From positions 1 to 51,200 of the forward strand of contig CAKTCN010000026.1 in NCBI GenBank assembly GCA_934539295.1: DNA of 51,200 nt. Reading direction: 5' to 3'. This DNA comes from an uncultured Allosphingosinicella sp. (GTDB lineage Bacteria > Pseudomonadota > Alphaproteobacteria > Sphingomonadales > Sphingomonadaceae). The position numbers were made by a program, and so were the translations under genes. Below, one piece after another: positions 35,209 through 44,342 of this stretch. The notes under the pieces are model-generated. The model worked only from the letters and a program-made list of their open reading frames with translations, was not told where the DNA came from and did no database searches. Numbering within the stretch: position 1 is the first letter of the stretch; each line of letters starts with the position of its first letter.

Positions 35209-36249
35209 TTGAAGGCAGCATATCTGATCGCGGCGGTCGCGGCGCTGGCGCTTGCCGGCTGCGCGGACCAGGCCGGGTCCGGCGCGACCCGATCGCAGAT
35301 CCGTATCGTCGGTTCCTCGACCGTCTATCCCTTCACCACGGCCGTGGCGGAGCGGTTCGCCCAGTCCAATCCCAGCTTCACCGCGCCGATCGTCGAGTCT
35401 ACCGGCACGGGCGCGGGCATGAAATTGTTCTGCTCGGGCGTTGGCGCCCAGTATCCCGACGTCAGCAATGCATCGCGCCGCATCAAGGCATCCGAACTGG
35501 AAGATTGCCACGAAAACGGTGTCAACCAGGTGATCGAGGTCCAGGTCGGCATCGACGGGCTCGTCTTCGTGGAATCCAATCGCGCCCAGCCGATGCGTGT
35601 GGGACTTGCCGACATCTACAAGGCATTGGCGGCAACGCCTTATGGGCGGCCGAACACCGCCCGCACCTGGCGCGACGTCAATCCGGCGCTGCCCGCGGTG
35701 GCGATCCAGGTCTATGGTCCGCCGCCGACGTCCGGCACACGCGACGCGCTGGCCGAGATGATTCTTGAGAAAGGCTGCGACCTGGACCCGCGCATGAAGG
35801 CGCTGAAGGAAAGCGACGGGGATCGCCACAAGGAGATCTGCACCAAAGTGCGCGAGGACGGCCTCTATGTGGAAACCGGCGAGAACGACAATCTGCTCGT
35901 CCAGAAGGTCTCGGCCAATCCGGGCGCGGTCGGCGTGCTCGGCTATTCCTTCCTCGAGGAGAATAGCGACCGGGTCCGCGGCATGTCGGTCGATGGGGTG
36001 ACCCCGACCTACGACACCATTTCCAACTTCTCCTATCCCGGTGCGCGCCCGCTCTACATCTATGCCAAGGGCGAGCATCTGAACGCCATTCCAGGCCTGA
36101 GGGAGTTCCTGGCCGAATACTCGCGCGGCTGGGCGGCCGGCGGCTATCTGGTGCAGCGCGGCCTTATCGCCGCGCCGGCCAATGTGCAGGCAGAGGCGAC
36201 GCAGGCTGCCACGCAGCTGACCTCGCTCGACCCTGCGGACCTGAGCTGA
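35209..36249 (+). CDS. pstS: Phosphate ABC transporter substrate-binding protein
   Basis: 346 residues starting with TTG 35209 and a lipoprotein signal (ALALAGC, Cys18). The phosphate-binding fold is evident: IRIVGSSTVYPFTTAVAERF, ESTGTGAGMKLFC, DVSNASRRIKASE and PPPTSGTRDALAEM. It belongs to the longer PstS/SphX-like branch with several cysteines rather than the E. coli type. It delivers phosphate to PstCAB in the periplasm. A Pho box stands 71 bp upstream. In the 74-bp gap to pstC, gcgggt (36281) and acccgc (36302) could form a hairpin that tempers read-through. Confidence 0.95.
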   Translation: MKAAYLIAAVAALALAGCADQAGSGATRSQIRIVGSSTVYPFTTAVAERFAQSNPSFTAPIVESTGTGAGMKLFCSGVGAQYPDVSNASRRIKASELEDCHENGVNQVIEVQVGIDGLVFVESNRAQPMRVGLADIYKALAATPYGRPNTARTWRDVNPALPAVAIQVYGPPPTSGTRDALAEMILEKGCDLDPRMKALKESDGDRHKEICTKVREDGLYVETGENDNLLVQKVSANPGAVGVLGYSFLEENSDRVRGMSVDGVTPTYDTISNFSYPGARPLYIYAKGEHLNAIPGLREFLAEYSRGWAAGGYLVQRGLIAAPANVQAEATQAATQLTSLDPADLS

Positions 36250-36323
36250 ACCGACTTCGTGCCGGCCTTGCGCTTGCAGGGCGGGTGAAACTAGTGCTTT
36301 GACCCGCGCCAATCCGGCGCCGG

Positions 36324-37730
36324 ATGAATGGAAACGACCCCGACGTGTCGCTGACCGCCATAATGCTGCTGATCGCGGGCCTGGGCGCCCTCGCCTGGGT
36401 CGCCGCGCGCGCCAAGGCGCGCGCCTTCGTGCTGCCCGCGCCCGAGCGGCCACACTCGCTGCCCAGCTATCATGGCTGGTACGTCGCCTTGTGGGCGATC
36501 CTGCCCGCCCTGCTCTTCCTCCTCGTGTGGAGCGGCGTTTCGGGCGGGCTGGTAACCGAGGCCGTGCTGGCGAGCCCGCAGGCCGCATCGCTGCCGGCCG
36601 AGCCGATGCACCGCGGCGCGATCCTGGGCGAGGCGCGGGCCTTGTCGGAGGGCCGCATCCAGGGCGTCTTCAATCCGGAGGCCGAGGCGCTGGCGCCCGT
36701 CTATCAATCCGCCTCGACCCGCTATGCGCTGATCGGCGGCGGCGTCGCCCTGCTGCTCGCCTTCGCGGCCGGCGCCTTCGCCTTCAGCCGCCTGTCGCCG
36801 CATTTCCGCGCCCGTACGCGGGTCGAACGGCTGGTGATGGGCCTGCTGCTGGTCGCCTCGCTGATCGCGATCCTGACCACAGCCGGCATCATCCTGTCGC
36901 TGCTGTTCGAATCCTTTCGCTTCTTCTCGCGCGTCAGCCCCATCGAGTTCCTGTTCGGCCTCAACTGGAGTCCGCAGACAGCGATCCGCGCCGACCAGGC
37001 CGGATCGTCGGGGGCGTTCGGTGCGATCCCGCTGTTCTGGGGCACCATCTTCATCGGCGCGATCATCGCCATGATCGTCGCCATTCCCCTGGGACTGATG
37101 AGCGCCATCTACCTCACCCAATATGCGAGCCCGACGGTGCGCAAGTGGATGAAGCCGACGCTGGAGATGCTCGCGGGCGTGCCGACGGTCGTCTATGGCT
37201 ATTTCGCCGCATTGACCGTCGCGCCGGCGATCCGCGACTTCGCTGTGATGATCGGCATGCCCGGCGCCTCGTCCGAATCCGCGCTGGCGGCCGGCGCCGT
37301 CATGGGCATCATGATCATCCCCTTCGTCTCCTCCATGGCCGACGACAGCATCACCGCCGTGCCGCAGGCGATGCGCGACGGCAGCCTCGCCATGGGCGCC
37401 ACCACGTCCGAGACGATCAAGAAGGTCCTCGTCCCCGCCGCCCTTCCCGGCGTGGTCGGCGGCGTGCTGCTGGCCGTCAGCCGGGCGATCGGCGAGACGA
37501 TGATCGTGGTAATGGCCGCGGGCCTCGCCGCCAATCTCACCGCCAATCCGTTCCAGAGCGTTACCACCGTTACCACCCAGATCGTCCAGCTGCTGACGGG
37601 TGACCAGGAATTCGACAGCGCCAAGACGCTCGCCGCCTTCGCGCTCGGCCTGGTGCTGTTCATCGTTACCCTTCTCCTCAACATCGTCGCGCTGCGCGTG
37701 GTGAAGAAGTATCGCGAGGCTTACGAATGA
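36324..37730 (+). CDS. pstC: Phosphate ABC transporter permease PstC, long form
   Basis: 468 residues, against about 320 in E. coli. The extra N-terminal 175 residues hold two or three membrane spans and a periplasmic loop (ALSEGRIQGVFNPEAEALAP), a form usual in alphaproteobacteria. The permease domain follows with FFSRVSPIEFLFGLNWSPQT, the EAA-type loop DGSLAMGATTSETIKKVLVPAALPG (cited by its GATTSETIKKVLVP part) and VSRAIGETMIVVMAAG. Start ATG 36324 is weakly supported; nearby GTG 36345 and ATG 36363 are possible. pstA overlaps its stop by 4 bp. Confidence 0.94.
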   Translation: MNGNDPDVSLTAIMLLIAGLGALAWVAARAKARAFVLPAPERPHSLPSYHGWYVALWAILPALLFLLVWSGVSGGLVTEAVLASPQAASLPAEPMHRGAILGEARALSEGRIQGVFNPEAEALAPVYQSASTRYALIGGGVALLLAFAAGAFAFSRLSPHFRARTRVERLVMGLLLVASLIAILTTAGIILSLLFESFRFFSRVSPIEFLFGLNWSPQTAIRADQAGSSGAFGAIPLFWGTIFIGAIIAMIVAIPLGLMSAIYLTQYASPTVRKWMKPTLEMLAGVPTVVYGYFAALTVAPAIRDFAVMIGMPGASSESALAAGAVMGIMIIPFVSSMADDSITAVPQAMRDGSLAMGATTSETIKKVLVPAALPGVVGGVLLAVSRAIGETMIVVMAAGLAANLTANPFQSVTTVTTQIVQLLTGDQEFDSAKTLAAFALGLVLFIVTLLLNIVALRVVKKYREAYE

Positions 37731-39028
37731 GCCTGATCTCCGCCACCATTTCCGATCCGGAAAGCCTGATGAACCAGCCCGCCCGAATCCCCACGAACTG
37801 GCAGTCGGACGTGATGCAGCGGCGCATCCGCAGCCGCTACGCGGCCGAGCGGCGCTTCAAGGCTCTGGGCCTGTTCGCGATCCTGCTGTCGGCCGCCTTC
37901 CTGGCCTTCCTTCTCGTGTCCATGCTGGCGCAGGGTCTTGGCGGCTTTACCCGCGCCGAGGTCCGCCTCGACATGAACTTCCCGCGCAGCACGCTGGTGC
38001 TCGATCCCGCGGCGGTGCAGGGTCCGAACGCAGATGCCGCCATTGCAGCCGCCAATGTCGATGCCGCGGTCCAGCTTGCAGCCGAGGCGCAGCATGGCGA
38101 CGTGGGTCCGAGCATCCTGTCCGATCGTGCCTGGACGGTGGTGCGCGACGCGATCAAGGAAGATCCGCAGGTCCTGAACGGCTCCCGCACATTCTGGCTT
38201 CCGGCATCTGCCGCGCTCGATGTCGCGAGGAAGAATGAAGGCACGCCGGAGGCCGAGGAAGTGGCAGAGCGCCTTGCCGAGAACGAGGCGATCCGCACCA
38301 GCCTCAACTGGACCTTCCTCACCGGCGCTGACGCGACCGATCCGACTTCCGTCGGCATCTGGGGCGCGTTCAAGGGCTCATTGCTCACCATGCTGGTGAC
38401 GCTCGCTCTAGCCTTCCCGATTGGCGTCCTGTCGGCGGTCTACCTCGAGGAATATGCGCCGCGGAACCGCTGGACCGACCTCATTGAGGTATCGATCAAC
38501 AATCTTGCGGCCGTGCCGTCGATCATCTTCGGCCTGCTCGGCCTGGCCGTGTTCCTCAACACCTTCCACCTGCCCCGGTCGGCGCCGCTGGTCGGTGGCC
38601 TCACGCTCGCGCTGATGACCATGCCCGTGATCGTCATCGCGGGACGCAACGCCATCAAGTCGGTGCCGCCGTCGATCCGCGACGCCGCGCTCGGCATCGG
38701 CGCCAGCCGCATCCAGGTCGTGTTCCACCACGTCCTCCCGCTCGCGCTGCCCGGCATCCTCACCGGCACCATCATCGGCATGGCCCGCGCGCTGGGCGAG
38801 ACGGCGCCCCTGCTGATGATCGGCATGCGCGCCTTCATGGCATCGCCCCCCGGCGGCCTCGTCGATCCCGCGACCGTGCTGCCGGTGCAGGTGTTCCTGT
38901 GGTCGGACGAGGTCGGCCGCGGCTTCGTGGAGAAGACCTCCACGGCAATCATCGTCCTCCTTATCTTCCTCCTCGCGATGAATGGCCTTGCCATCTATCT
39001 TCGCAACAAATTCGAACGGCGCTGGTGA
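37727..39028 (+). CDS. pstA: Phosphate ABC transporter permease PstA, long form
   Basis: 433 residues, with an N-terminal DUF3333-type extension ([20 protein letters not shown], one membrane span and a periplasmic region of about 150 residues) before the PstA permease domain. The permease core has [39 protein letters not shown], the [21 protein letters not shown] loop (cited by its [16 protein letters not shown] part) and [15 protein letters not shown]. Translation is coupled to pstC through ATGA. pstB starts 1 bp after its stop. Confidence 0.95.
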   Translation: MSLISATISDPESLMNQPARIPTNWQSDVMQRRIRSRYAAERRFKALGLFAILLSAAFLAFLLVSMLAQGLGGFTRAEVRLDMNFPRSTLVLDPAAVQGPNADAAIAAANVDAAVQLAAEAQHGDVGPSILSDRAWTVVRDAIKEDPQVLNGSRTFWLPASAALDVARKNEGTPEAEEVAERLAENEAIRTSLNWTFLTGADATDPTSVGIWGAFKGSLLTMLVTLALAFPIGVLSAVYLEEYAPRNRWTDLIEVSINNLAAVPSIIFGLLGLAVFLNTFHLPRSAPLVGGLTLALMTMPVIVIAGRNAIKSVPPSIRDAALGIGASRIQVVFHHVLPLALPGILTGTIIGMARALGETAPLLMIGMRAFMASPPGGLVDPATVLPVQVFLWSDEVGRGFVEKTSTAIIVLLIFLLAMNGLAIYLRNKFERRW

Positions 39029-39029
39029 C

Positions 39030-39845
39030 ATGACCGACAGCTCATTGAACGACCTTGCAACCCATCAGCGGACGGCCCACGTGCCGGCTGCGCCCAAGAT
39101 GACCGCGCAGGGCATCGACGTCTTTTATGGCGAGAAGCAGGCGATCCAGAACGTGTCGATCGAGATCGGCCAGGAAAATGTCACGGCCTTCATCGGCCCG
39201 TCGGGCTGCGGCAAATCGACCTTCCTGCGCACGCTCAATCGCATGAACGACACGATCGCCAATGCGCGTGTGCAAGGCGAGATCAGGCTGGACGGGGAGG
39301 ATATCTACGCCTCGTCGATGGACGTGGTGCAGCTGCGCGCCCGCGTCGGCATGGTGTTCCAGAAACCGAACCCCTTCCCCAAGTCGATCTACGAGAATGT
39401 CGCCTACGGCCCGCGCATCCACGGCCTTGCCACCAGCAAGGGTCGCCTGGACGAGATCGTCGAGAAATCGCTGAAGCGCGCCGGCCTGTGGGACGAGGTC
39501 AAGGACCGCCTCCACGACAGCGGAACCGCTTTGTCGGGCGGTCAGCAGCAGCGCCTGTGCATCGCCCGCGCCATCGCCGTCGATCCCGAAGTGATCCTGA
39601 TGGACGAGCCCTGCTCCGCGCTCGACCCGATCGCCACCGCCAAGATCGAGGAACTGATCCACGAACTGCGCGGCCGCTACGCTATCGCGATCGTGACCCA
39701 CAATATGCAGCAAGCGGCACGCGTCAGCCAGAAGACCGCCTTCTTCCACCTCGGCCGCCTCGTCGAATATGGCGACACGTCCGAAATCTTCACGAACCCG
39801 CGCGAAACGCGCACCAAGGATTATATCACCGGCCGCTACGGCTGA
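39030..39845 (+). CDS. pstB: Phosphate ABC transporter ATPase
   Basis: 271 residues. ABC ATPase with Walker [11 protein letters not shown]-loop [14 protein letters not shown] (the PstB-specific PNPFP phrase), signature [14 protein letters not shown], Walker B VILMDEP and the switch histidine in [13 protein letters not shown]. The end [11 protein letters not shown] is the usual PstB C-terminus. ATG 39030 is 1 bp after the pstA stop; a 20-residue leader precedes the core. It powers phosphate import and, with PhoU, takes part in silencing PhoR. Confidence 0.97.
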   Translation: MTDSSLNDLATHQRTAHVPAAPKMTAQGIDVFYGEKQAIQNVSIEIGQENVTAFIGPSGCGKSTFLRTLNRMNDTIANARVQGEIRLDGEDIYASSMDVVQLRARVGMVFQKPNPFPKSIYENVAYGPRIHGLATSKGRLDEIVEKSLKRAGLWDEVKDRLHDSGTALSGGQQQRLCIARAIAVDPEVILMDEPCSALDPIATAKIEELIHELRGRYAIAIVTHNMQQAARVSQKTAFFHLGRLVEYGDTSEIFTNPRETRTKDYITGRYG

Positions 39846-39862
39846 GTGAGGGAGCGACAGCA

Positions 39863-40564
39863 ATGGCGACCACCGGCCACACGATCAAAGCCTTCGACGA
39901 CGAGCTCGACCAGCTGCGCGGCTCAATCGCGGAGATGGGCGGCCTTGCCGAGCGCGCGATCAGCGAGTCGATGAACGCGCTCATGCAGCGCGACACCGAA
40001 GCGGCCGAGCGCGTGATCGCCGCCGACAAGCGCATCGACGCGCTGGAGGCGGAGGCGGAGCGCGCCGCCGTGCAGATCATCGCGCTGCGTGCCCCCATGG
40101 CCGACGACCTTCGCGAAGTGGTCGCCGCATTGAAGATCGCCGGCGTGGTCGAACGGATCGGCGACTATGCCAAGAATATCGCCAAGCGCGTGGCGGTGCT
40201 CGACGCATCGCCCAAGATCGAGCCGCTCTCGCTGCTGCCCGAAATGGCGCGGATCGCGGCCGAAATGGTGAACAACGTCCTCGACGCCTTCGCGGCCCGC
40301 GATGCTGGCAAGGCTGTGGCCGTGTGCGAGCGCGACCGTTCGGTGGACGATTTCTACAATTCCATCTTCCGCACTCTCCTCACCTTCATGATGGAAAATC
40401 CGCACAACATCACGCCGGCGACGCACCTGCTGTTCATAGCCAAGAATCTGGAGCGGATCGGCGACCATGCCACCAACGTGGCCGAGATGGTCTATTTCGC
40501 CGCAACCGGCCACCACATGGCGGAGCGTCCACGCGGCGAGGATCCGACGCGGAGCGATCACTGA
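39863..40564 (+). CDS. phoU: Phosphate signalling regulator PhoU
   Basis: 233 residues of two tandem PhoU three-helix domains. The metal-binding helices are visible in both: KIAGVVERIGDYAKNIAKR and FIAKNLERIGDHATNVAEM (E/D-x-x-x-D patterns). PhoU links the Pst transporter to PhoR and keeps PhoB unphosphorylated when phosphate is plentiful. The ATG at 39863 follows GAGGGAG; a longer frame from 39488 lies over pstB and is a shadow. phoB starts 2 bp after its stop. Confidence 0.96.
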   Translation: MATTGHTIKAFDDELDQLRGSIAEMGGLAERAISESMNALMQRDTEAAERVIAADKRIDALEAEAERAAVQIIALRAPMADDLREVVAALKIAGVVERIGDYAKNIAKRVAVLDASPKIEPLSLLPEMARIAAEMVNNVLDAFAARDAGKAVAVCERDRSVDDFYNSIFRTLLTFMMENPHNITPATHLLFIAKNLERIGDHATNVAEMVYFAATGHHMAERPRGEDPTRSDH

Positions 40565-40566
40565 GC

Positions 40567-41265
40567 ATGGCCAAGGGGCGCATCCTGCTGGTCGAGGATG
40601 ACCGTGCGCTTGCCGAACTGCTCGTCTACAATCTGGAACGCGAAGAGTTCGAGGTCGCGCGTACCGGCGACGGCGAAGAGGCGCTGCTGCTTGCGCGCGA
40701 GGAAGTGCCGGACCTCATCCTGCTCGATTGGATGATCGAGGGCGTGTCCGGGATCGAGGTGTGTCGCCGTCTCCGCCGCTCGCCCGAGACGGCCAACGTG
40801 CCGATCATCATGCTGACCGCCCGCGGGGAGGAAGCCGACCGTATCCGCGGACTCGAAACGGGTGCCGACGATTACATCACCAAGCCCTTTTCGCCGCGCG
40901 AACTGGTGGCCCGTGTCGGCGCGGTTCTGCGCCGGGTTCGCCCTGCGCTGGCGGGTGAGCAGCTTAGCTATGCCGACCTCGAAATGGACATGGTCACTCA
41001 CCGTGTAAAGCGCGGCGGCGAGCCGGTCCAACTCGGCCCGACCGAGTTCCGCCTGCTCAAGCACTTCATGGAGCATCCCGGCCGGGTGTTTTCGCGCGAG
41101 CGGCTGATGGACCAAATCTGGGGCCATGACAGCTACATCGAACCGCGCACCATCGACGTGCACATCCGGCGGCTGCGCAAGGCGATCAACGCGGGCGACC
41201 GCCCCGACATCATCCGAACGGTCCGCTCGGCCGGCTATGCGCTGGACGTCGACAGCCTGGGCTAG
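40567..41265 (+). CDS. phoB: Phosphate regulon response regulator
   Basis: 232 residues: receiver domain with EDD (10-12), phospho-acceptor Asp54 in LLDWMIEG, and the TKPFSPRELVARV end with the conserved Lys-Pro; then an OmpR-type winged helix (LGPTEFRLLKHFMEHPGRVFS, cited by its LGPTEFRLLKHF start, and YIEPRTIDVHIRRLRKAI). The DNA-contacting helix matches PhoB. Last gene of the phoR-pstSCAB-phoU-phoB cluster; it is the protein expected to bind the Pho box at 35109. Confidence 0.97.
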   Translation: MAKGRILLVEDDRALAELLVYNLEREEFEVARTGDGEEALLLAREEVPDLILLDWMIEGVSGIEVCRRLRRSPETANVPIIMLTARGEEADRIRGLETGADDYITKPFSPRELVARVGAVLRRVRPALAGEQLSYADLEMDMVTHRVKRGGEPVQLGPTEFRLLKHFMEHPGRVFSRERLMDQIWGHDSYIEPRTIDVHIRRLRKAINAGDRPDIIRTVRSAGYALDVDSLG

Positions 41266-41408
41266 TCCTTCAAGAGCCTGTTTCACGCAATCGGCGGCAT
41301 CGCGAAAGACTTCCACCTCAGGCGACCGGCCCCGAGGGAAAGAAGTTGTTCCGTCCTCGTTTTAGATGATGCGCCCACCTGATCGGCGCCAATCACTGGA
41401 GGACAAAC

Positions 41409-41972
41409 ATGAAGACGCTTATCTTCGTCGCTGCCGCCGTGGTCTTGAGCGGCACCGCCCTCGCCCAAACTCCGCCCCCGCAGCCGGATACTCCGTCCGA
41501 ACAGGACGTCCCACCGACGCCAACGCCAACGCCGGAGGACGCCTCGCCTGCATCGCCGACCCCTGAACCGGGTACGCAGCCGACGCCGACGCCCGAACAG
41601 ACGATGCCGCCTGCACCAACGCCCGCGCCCGAACAGACGATGCCGCCGGCGCCAATGCCGACTCCTGAGGAGCAAACGCCGCCTACGCCGATGCCGGCTC
41701 CTGAGGGGCAAACGCCGCCAACGCCGTCGACAGCACCCGAGCCCGGCGGCCCCGCCGTATCGGCCGACGCACGGCCGGAACGCGATGCCCGTGGTATCCC
41801 GGTGGTCTCAGAATCTGCCATGGCTCCGGCCGGCGCCAACCAGACTTCCGGAAGCAATCCCGGAAGCGCGGTTTTCGCGTCCCGTCCAAGTGACAAGACG
41901 TACAAGGCCTGCACGCGTCAGGTGACCGACGGGTGCGTCCAGACGTACGAGCGTGGCCGCGAACCGAACTAA
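41409..41972 (+). CDS. Exported Pro/Thr/Glu-rich repeat protein
   Basis: 187 residues. Signal peptide ending GTALAQ, then about 95 residues of proline-rich repeats (PTPEQTMPPAPTPAPEQTMPP, cited by its unit EQTMPPAP; later EEQTPPTPMPAPEGQTPPTP, unit QTPPTP), and a 70-residue C-terminal part with two cysteines (YKACTRQVTDGCVQTYERG) that looks like the only folded region. ATG 41409 follows GGAGGA. No family recognised; a periplasmic or surface spacer protein is likely. Not part of the Pho cluster: a 143-bp gap separates it from phoB. Confidence 0.7.
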   Translation: MKTLIFVAAAVVLSGTALAQTPPPQPDTPSEQDVPPTPTPTPEDASPASPTPEPGTQPTPTPEQTMPPAPTPAPEQTMPPAPMPTPEEQTPPTPMPAPEGQTPPTPSTAPEPGGPAVSADARPERDARGIPVVSESAMAPAGANQTSGSNPGSAVFASRPSDKTYKACTRQVTDGCVQTYERGREPN

Positions 41973-41978
41973 GCTGAA

Positions 41979-42012
41979 CGGCCCTTTCAGGCGGGAGAGG
42001 GCCGCCCCTTTC
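41979..42012 (+). terminator. Possible terminator after the Pro-rich gene
   Basis: Stem ggccct / agggcc with a 13-base loop, followed by gcccctttcc. It starts 7 bp after the stop codon. The T run is short, so termination is only probable. Confidence 0.4.
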
Positions 42013-42131
42013 CAGCAATTATGCCGCGCCGCCCACGGACGCACCCACCCTTGCGCCCGGTCGGCAAAGAAGATGAAGAAGAAGCGGAACCCTCCGCTTC
42101 CCTCGCGCATTCCACCGGCGTAACGAGGGGC

Positions 42132-43103
42132 ATGAACCAGATGAACATGATGCGGGCCGCGGTGGTCACCGGGCCGGGAACTTTACGCGTGGAAGACGTG
42201 GCCTTGCCGCAGCCGGGACCCGGGCAGGTACGCGTGAGGCTGGAAGGCTGCGGCGTATGTGCGTCAAACCTGACACCGTGGGAGGGCCCGGAATGGATGA
42301 CCTTCCCGACCGAACCAGGCGCGCTCGGCCATGAAGGCTGGGGCGTCATCGATGCCGTGGGCGAGGGCGTCGAAGGCTTGGCCAAGGGCGATCGTGTCGC
42401 CGCACTCTCCTTCAAGAGCTACGCCCAGCACGACATTGCCGAGGCCGATGCGGTCGTGAAGCTGCCGGACAGCTTGTCGAGCAAGCCTTTTCCCGGCGAA
42501 CCGCTCGGTTGCGCGATGAACATCTTCCGCCGCAGCGACATCCTGGCCGGCCAGACCGTAGCGATTGTCGGCATCGGCTTCCTCGGCGCAATCCTGACGC
42601 GTCTTGCCACCGATGCGGGCGCCCGCGTTATCGCCATCTCCCGCCGCGCCTTCAGCCTCGACGTGGCGCGAGACATGGGCGCGGCCGAAGTGATCCCGAT
42701 GGAGGATCACTGGCACATTCTCGAAACCGTCAAGCAACTGACCGGCGGCACCGGCTGCGACCGCGTGATCGAGGCGGTCGGCAAGCAATGGCCGCTCGAC
42801 CTCGCCGCCGAACTGGTGCGCGAAGGCGGCAAGCTGGTCATCGCCGGCTACCACCAGGACGGTCCGCGTCAGGTCAACATGCAGATGTGGAACTGGAAGG
42901 GCATGGACGTCATCAACGCCCATGAACGCGACGCACGCGTAAACATGCAGGGGATCCGAGACGCCGTCGATGCAGTTGCCTCCGGCCGCCTCGATCCGAG
43001 CCCGCTCTACACGCACCGCTACACGCTGGATGAACTCGACCAGGCGCTCGACGCCACCCGTGACCGGCCCGACGGCTTTCTTAAGGCGCTCGTCACCCTC
43101 TAA
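42132..43103 (+). CDS. Zinc-type (MDR) alcohol dehydrogenase
   Basis: 323-residue medium-chain dehydrogenase/reductase. The N-terminal GroES-like domain has GCGVCASN and ALGHEGWGVIDAVGEGV, including the Cys and the GHE glutamate used for catalytic zinc; the structural-zinc four-cysteine loop is missing, as in sorbitol-dehydrogenase- or quinone-reductase-like shorter members. The Rossmann motif is VGIGFLGAILTRLA. ATG 42132 follows GAGGGGC; further ATGs at 42141 and 42147 are close. The frame upstream to 42021 lacks a start signal. It is followed by an interspersed palindrome and a Gfo/Idh oxidoreductase, so both may act on the same polyol or sugar. Confidence 0.85.
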   Translation: MNQMNMMRAAVVTGPGTLRVEDVALPQPGPGQVRVRLEGCGVCASNLTPWEGPEWMTFPTEPGALGHEGWGVIDAVGEGVEGLAKGDRVAALSFKSYAQHDIAEADAVVKLPDSLSSKPFPGEPLGCAMNIFRRSDILAGQTVAIVGIGFLGAILTRLATDAGARVIAISRRAFSLDVARDMGAAEVIPMEDHWHILETVKQLTGGTGCDRVIEAVGKQWPLDLAAELVREGGKLVIAGYHQDGPRQVNMQMWNWKGMDVINAHERDARVNMQGIRDAVDAVASGRLDPSPLYTHRYTLDELDQALDATRDRPDGFLKALVTL

Positions 43104-43113
43104 CCTTCCTCTG

Positions 43114-43197
43114 GTCACCCCGGACGTGATCCGGGGTCCCGCTTCTTCTCCGGGTGTACAGAGAAGAAGCGGGATGCCGGATCAAGTCCGGCATGAC
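43114..43197. repeat. Interspersed palindrome (ccggatcaagtccgg type)
   Basis: Two imperfect 37-bp arms (43114-43150 and 43161-43197) around a 10-bp loop: ccccggacgtgatccggggt and tgccggatcaagtccggca, then cccgcttcttctc and gagaagaagcggg. This is a dispersed intergenic repeat common in sphingomonads. As RNA it would be a long hairpin between the dehydrogenase and oxidoreductase genes and may end or stabilise the upstream transcript. Confidence 0.8.
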
Positions 43198-43229
43198 GGA
43201 GGTGAGTAAAACATGCCACGGAGTCTTCG

Positions 43230-44225
43230 TTGACCACCAACCCTCGCCCCCGCCTCGGCTTCCTCGGCACCGGCTGGATCGGCCGCCACCGCATGGAGGC
43301 GATCGCCGCCACCGGCACCTGCGACATCGTCGCCATCGCCGACGCCTCGTCGGAAATGGCCGCCGAAGCCGCCAAGCTCGCACCCGATGCGAAGATCGTC
43401 GCCGGCCTTACCCAGATCCTCGACGAAGGCGTCGATGGCGTCGTCATCGCTACCCCCAGCGCGCTCCATGCCGAGCAATCGATCAACGCGCTCGAACGCG
43501 GCGCAGCCGTCTTCTGCCAGAAGCCGCTAGGCCGCACCGCTGCCGAGGCAAGGGCGGTCGTGGATGCGGCGCGCACCGCCGACCGCCTGCTCGCCGTGGA
43601 CCTATCCTACCGCTTCACCGACGGCATGGGCCGCATCCGCGAGCAACTGGCTCAGGGCGCGCTCGGCAAGGTCTATGCCGTCGATCTCACCTTTCACAAC
43701 GCTTACGGCCCGGACAAGCCATGGTTCTACGACCCGGCATTGTCGGGCGGCGGCTGCGTCATGGACCTCGGCGTCCACCTCGTCGATCTGGCGCTCTGGG
43801 CGCTTGATTTCCCGGCCGTCACGCAGGTCCATTCGCAACTCCTTTCGGGCGGAGAGCCCTTGGCCTGCCGGACCGACCACGTCGAGGATTATGCCGTCGC
43901 TACGCTTGAACTGGCCGGCGGTACATCGGTGCGCCTCGCCTGTTCCTGGCGGCTCCAGGCCGGCTGCGAAGCGGTAATTGCGGCCGATTTCTACGGCACG
44001 CAAGGCGGCGCGGCGCTCCGCAACGTCGGTGGCAGCTTCTACGACTTCACCGCCCAACGCTTCCACGGCACGTCGTCCGAGACGCTGACCTCTCCCCCCG
44101 ACGCCTGGGGCGGGCGGGCCGCCGCCGACTGGGCGACACGCCTGGCTGCAGGCGAACGCTTCGATCCCGCCGCCGACCGCCTGGTGGACGTTAGCGCCGT
44201 CCTCGACCGTATCTACGGCCGCTAA
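43230..44225 (+). CDS. Gfo/Idh/MocA family oxidoreductase
   Basis: 331 residues from TTG 43230. Rossmann fold with GFLGTGWIGRHRMEAI, the family EKP-type motif as FCQKPLGRTAAEA (lysine of the catalytic triad), and the substrate domain with GGGCVMDLGVHLVDLALW containing Asp and His of the active site. These enzymes oxidise or reduce sugars, inositols or related polyols with NAD(P). It follows the MDR dehydrogenase after a palindromic repeat. The substrate is unknown. Just after its stop, ctccctctccaccgggag is a fragment of another common hairpin repeat. Confidence 0.86.
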   Translation: MTTNPRPRLGFLGTGWIGRHRMEAIAATGTCDIVAIADASSEMAAEAAKLAPDAKIVAGLTQILDEGVDGVVIATPSALHAEQSINALERGAAVFCQKPLGRTAAEARAVVDAARTADRLLAVDLSYRFTDGMGRIREQLAQGALGKVYAVDLTFHNAYGPDKPWFYDPALSGGGCVMDLGVHLVDLALWALDFPAVTQVHSQLLSGGEPLACRTDHVEDYAVATLELAGGTSVRLACSWRLQAGCEAVIAADFYGTQGGAALRNVGGSFYDFTAQRFHGTSSETLTSPPDAWGGRAAADWATRLAAGERFDPAADRLVDVSAVLDRIYGR

Positions 44226-44342
44226 CTCCCTCTCCACCGGGAGAAGGTTCTGCGTGCCATACACGCATAACACACATAAGCCCTTGCCTTACCCCCGCCA
44301 CATCCCCCATCTTCACCTGAACATCGGACACGGGAACTGCTT

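Noticed and set aside
42683..42710. gtgatcccgatgg as a further island motif copy
   Set aside because: It lies inside the dehydrogenase coding sequence, lacks the GGGG half and precedes no gene; a chance match.
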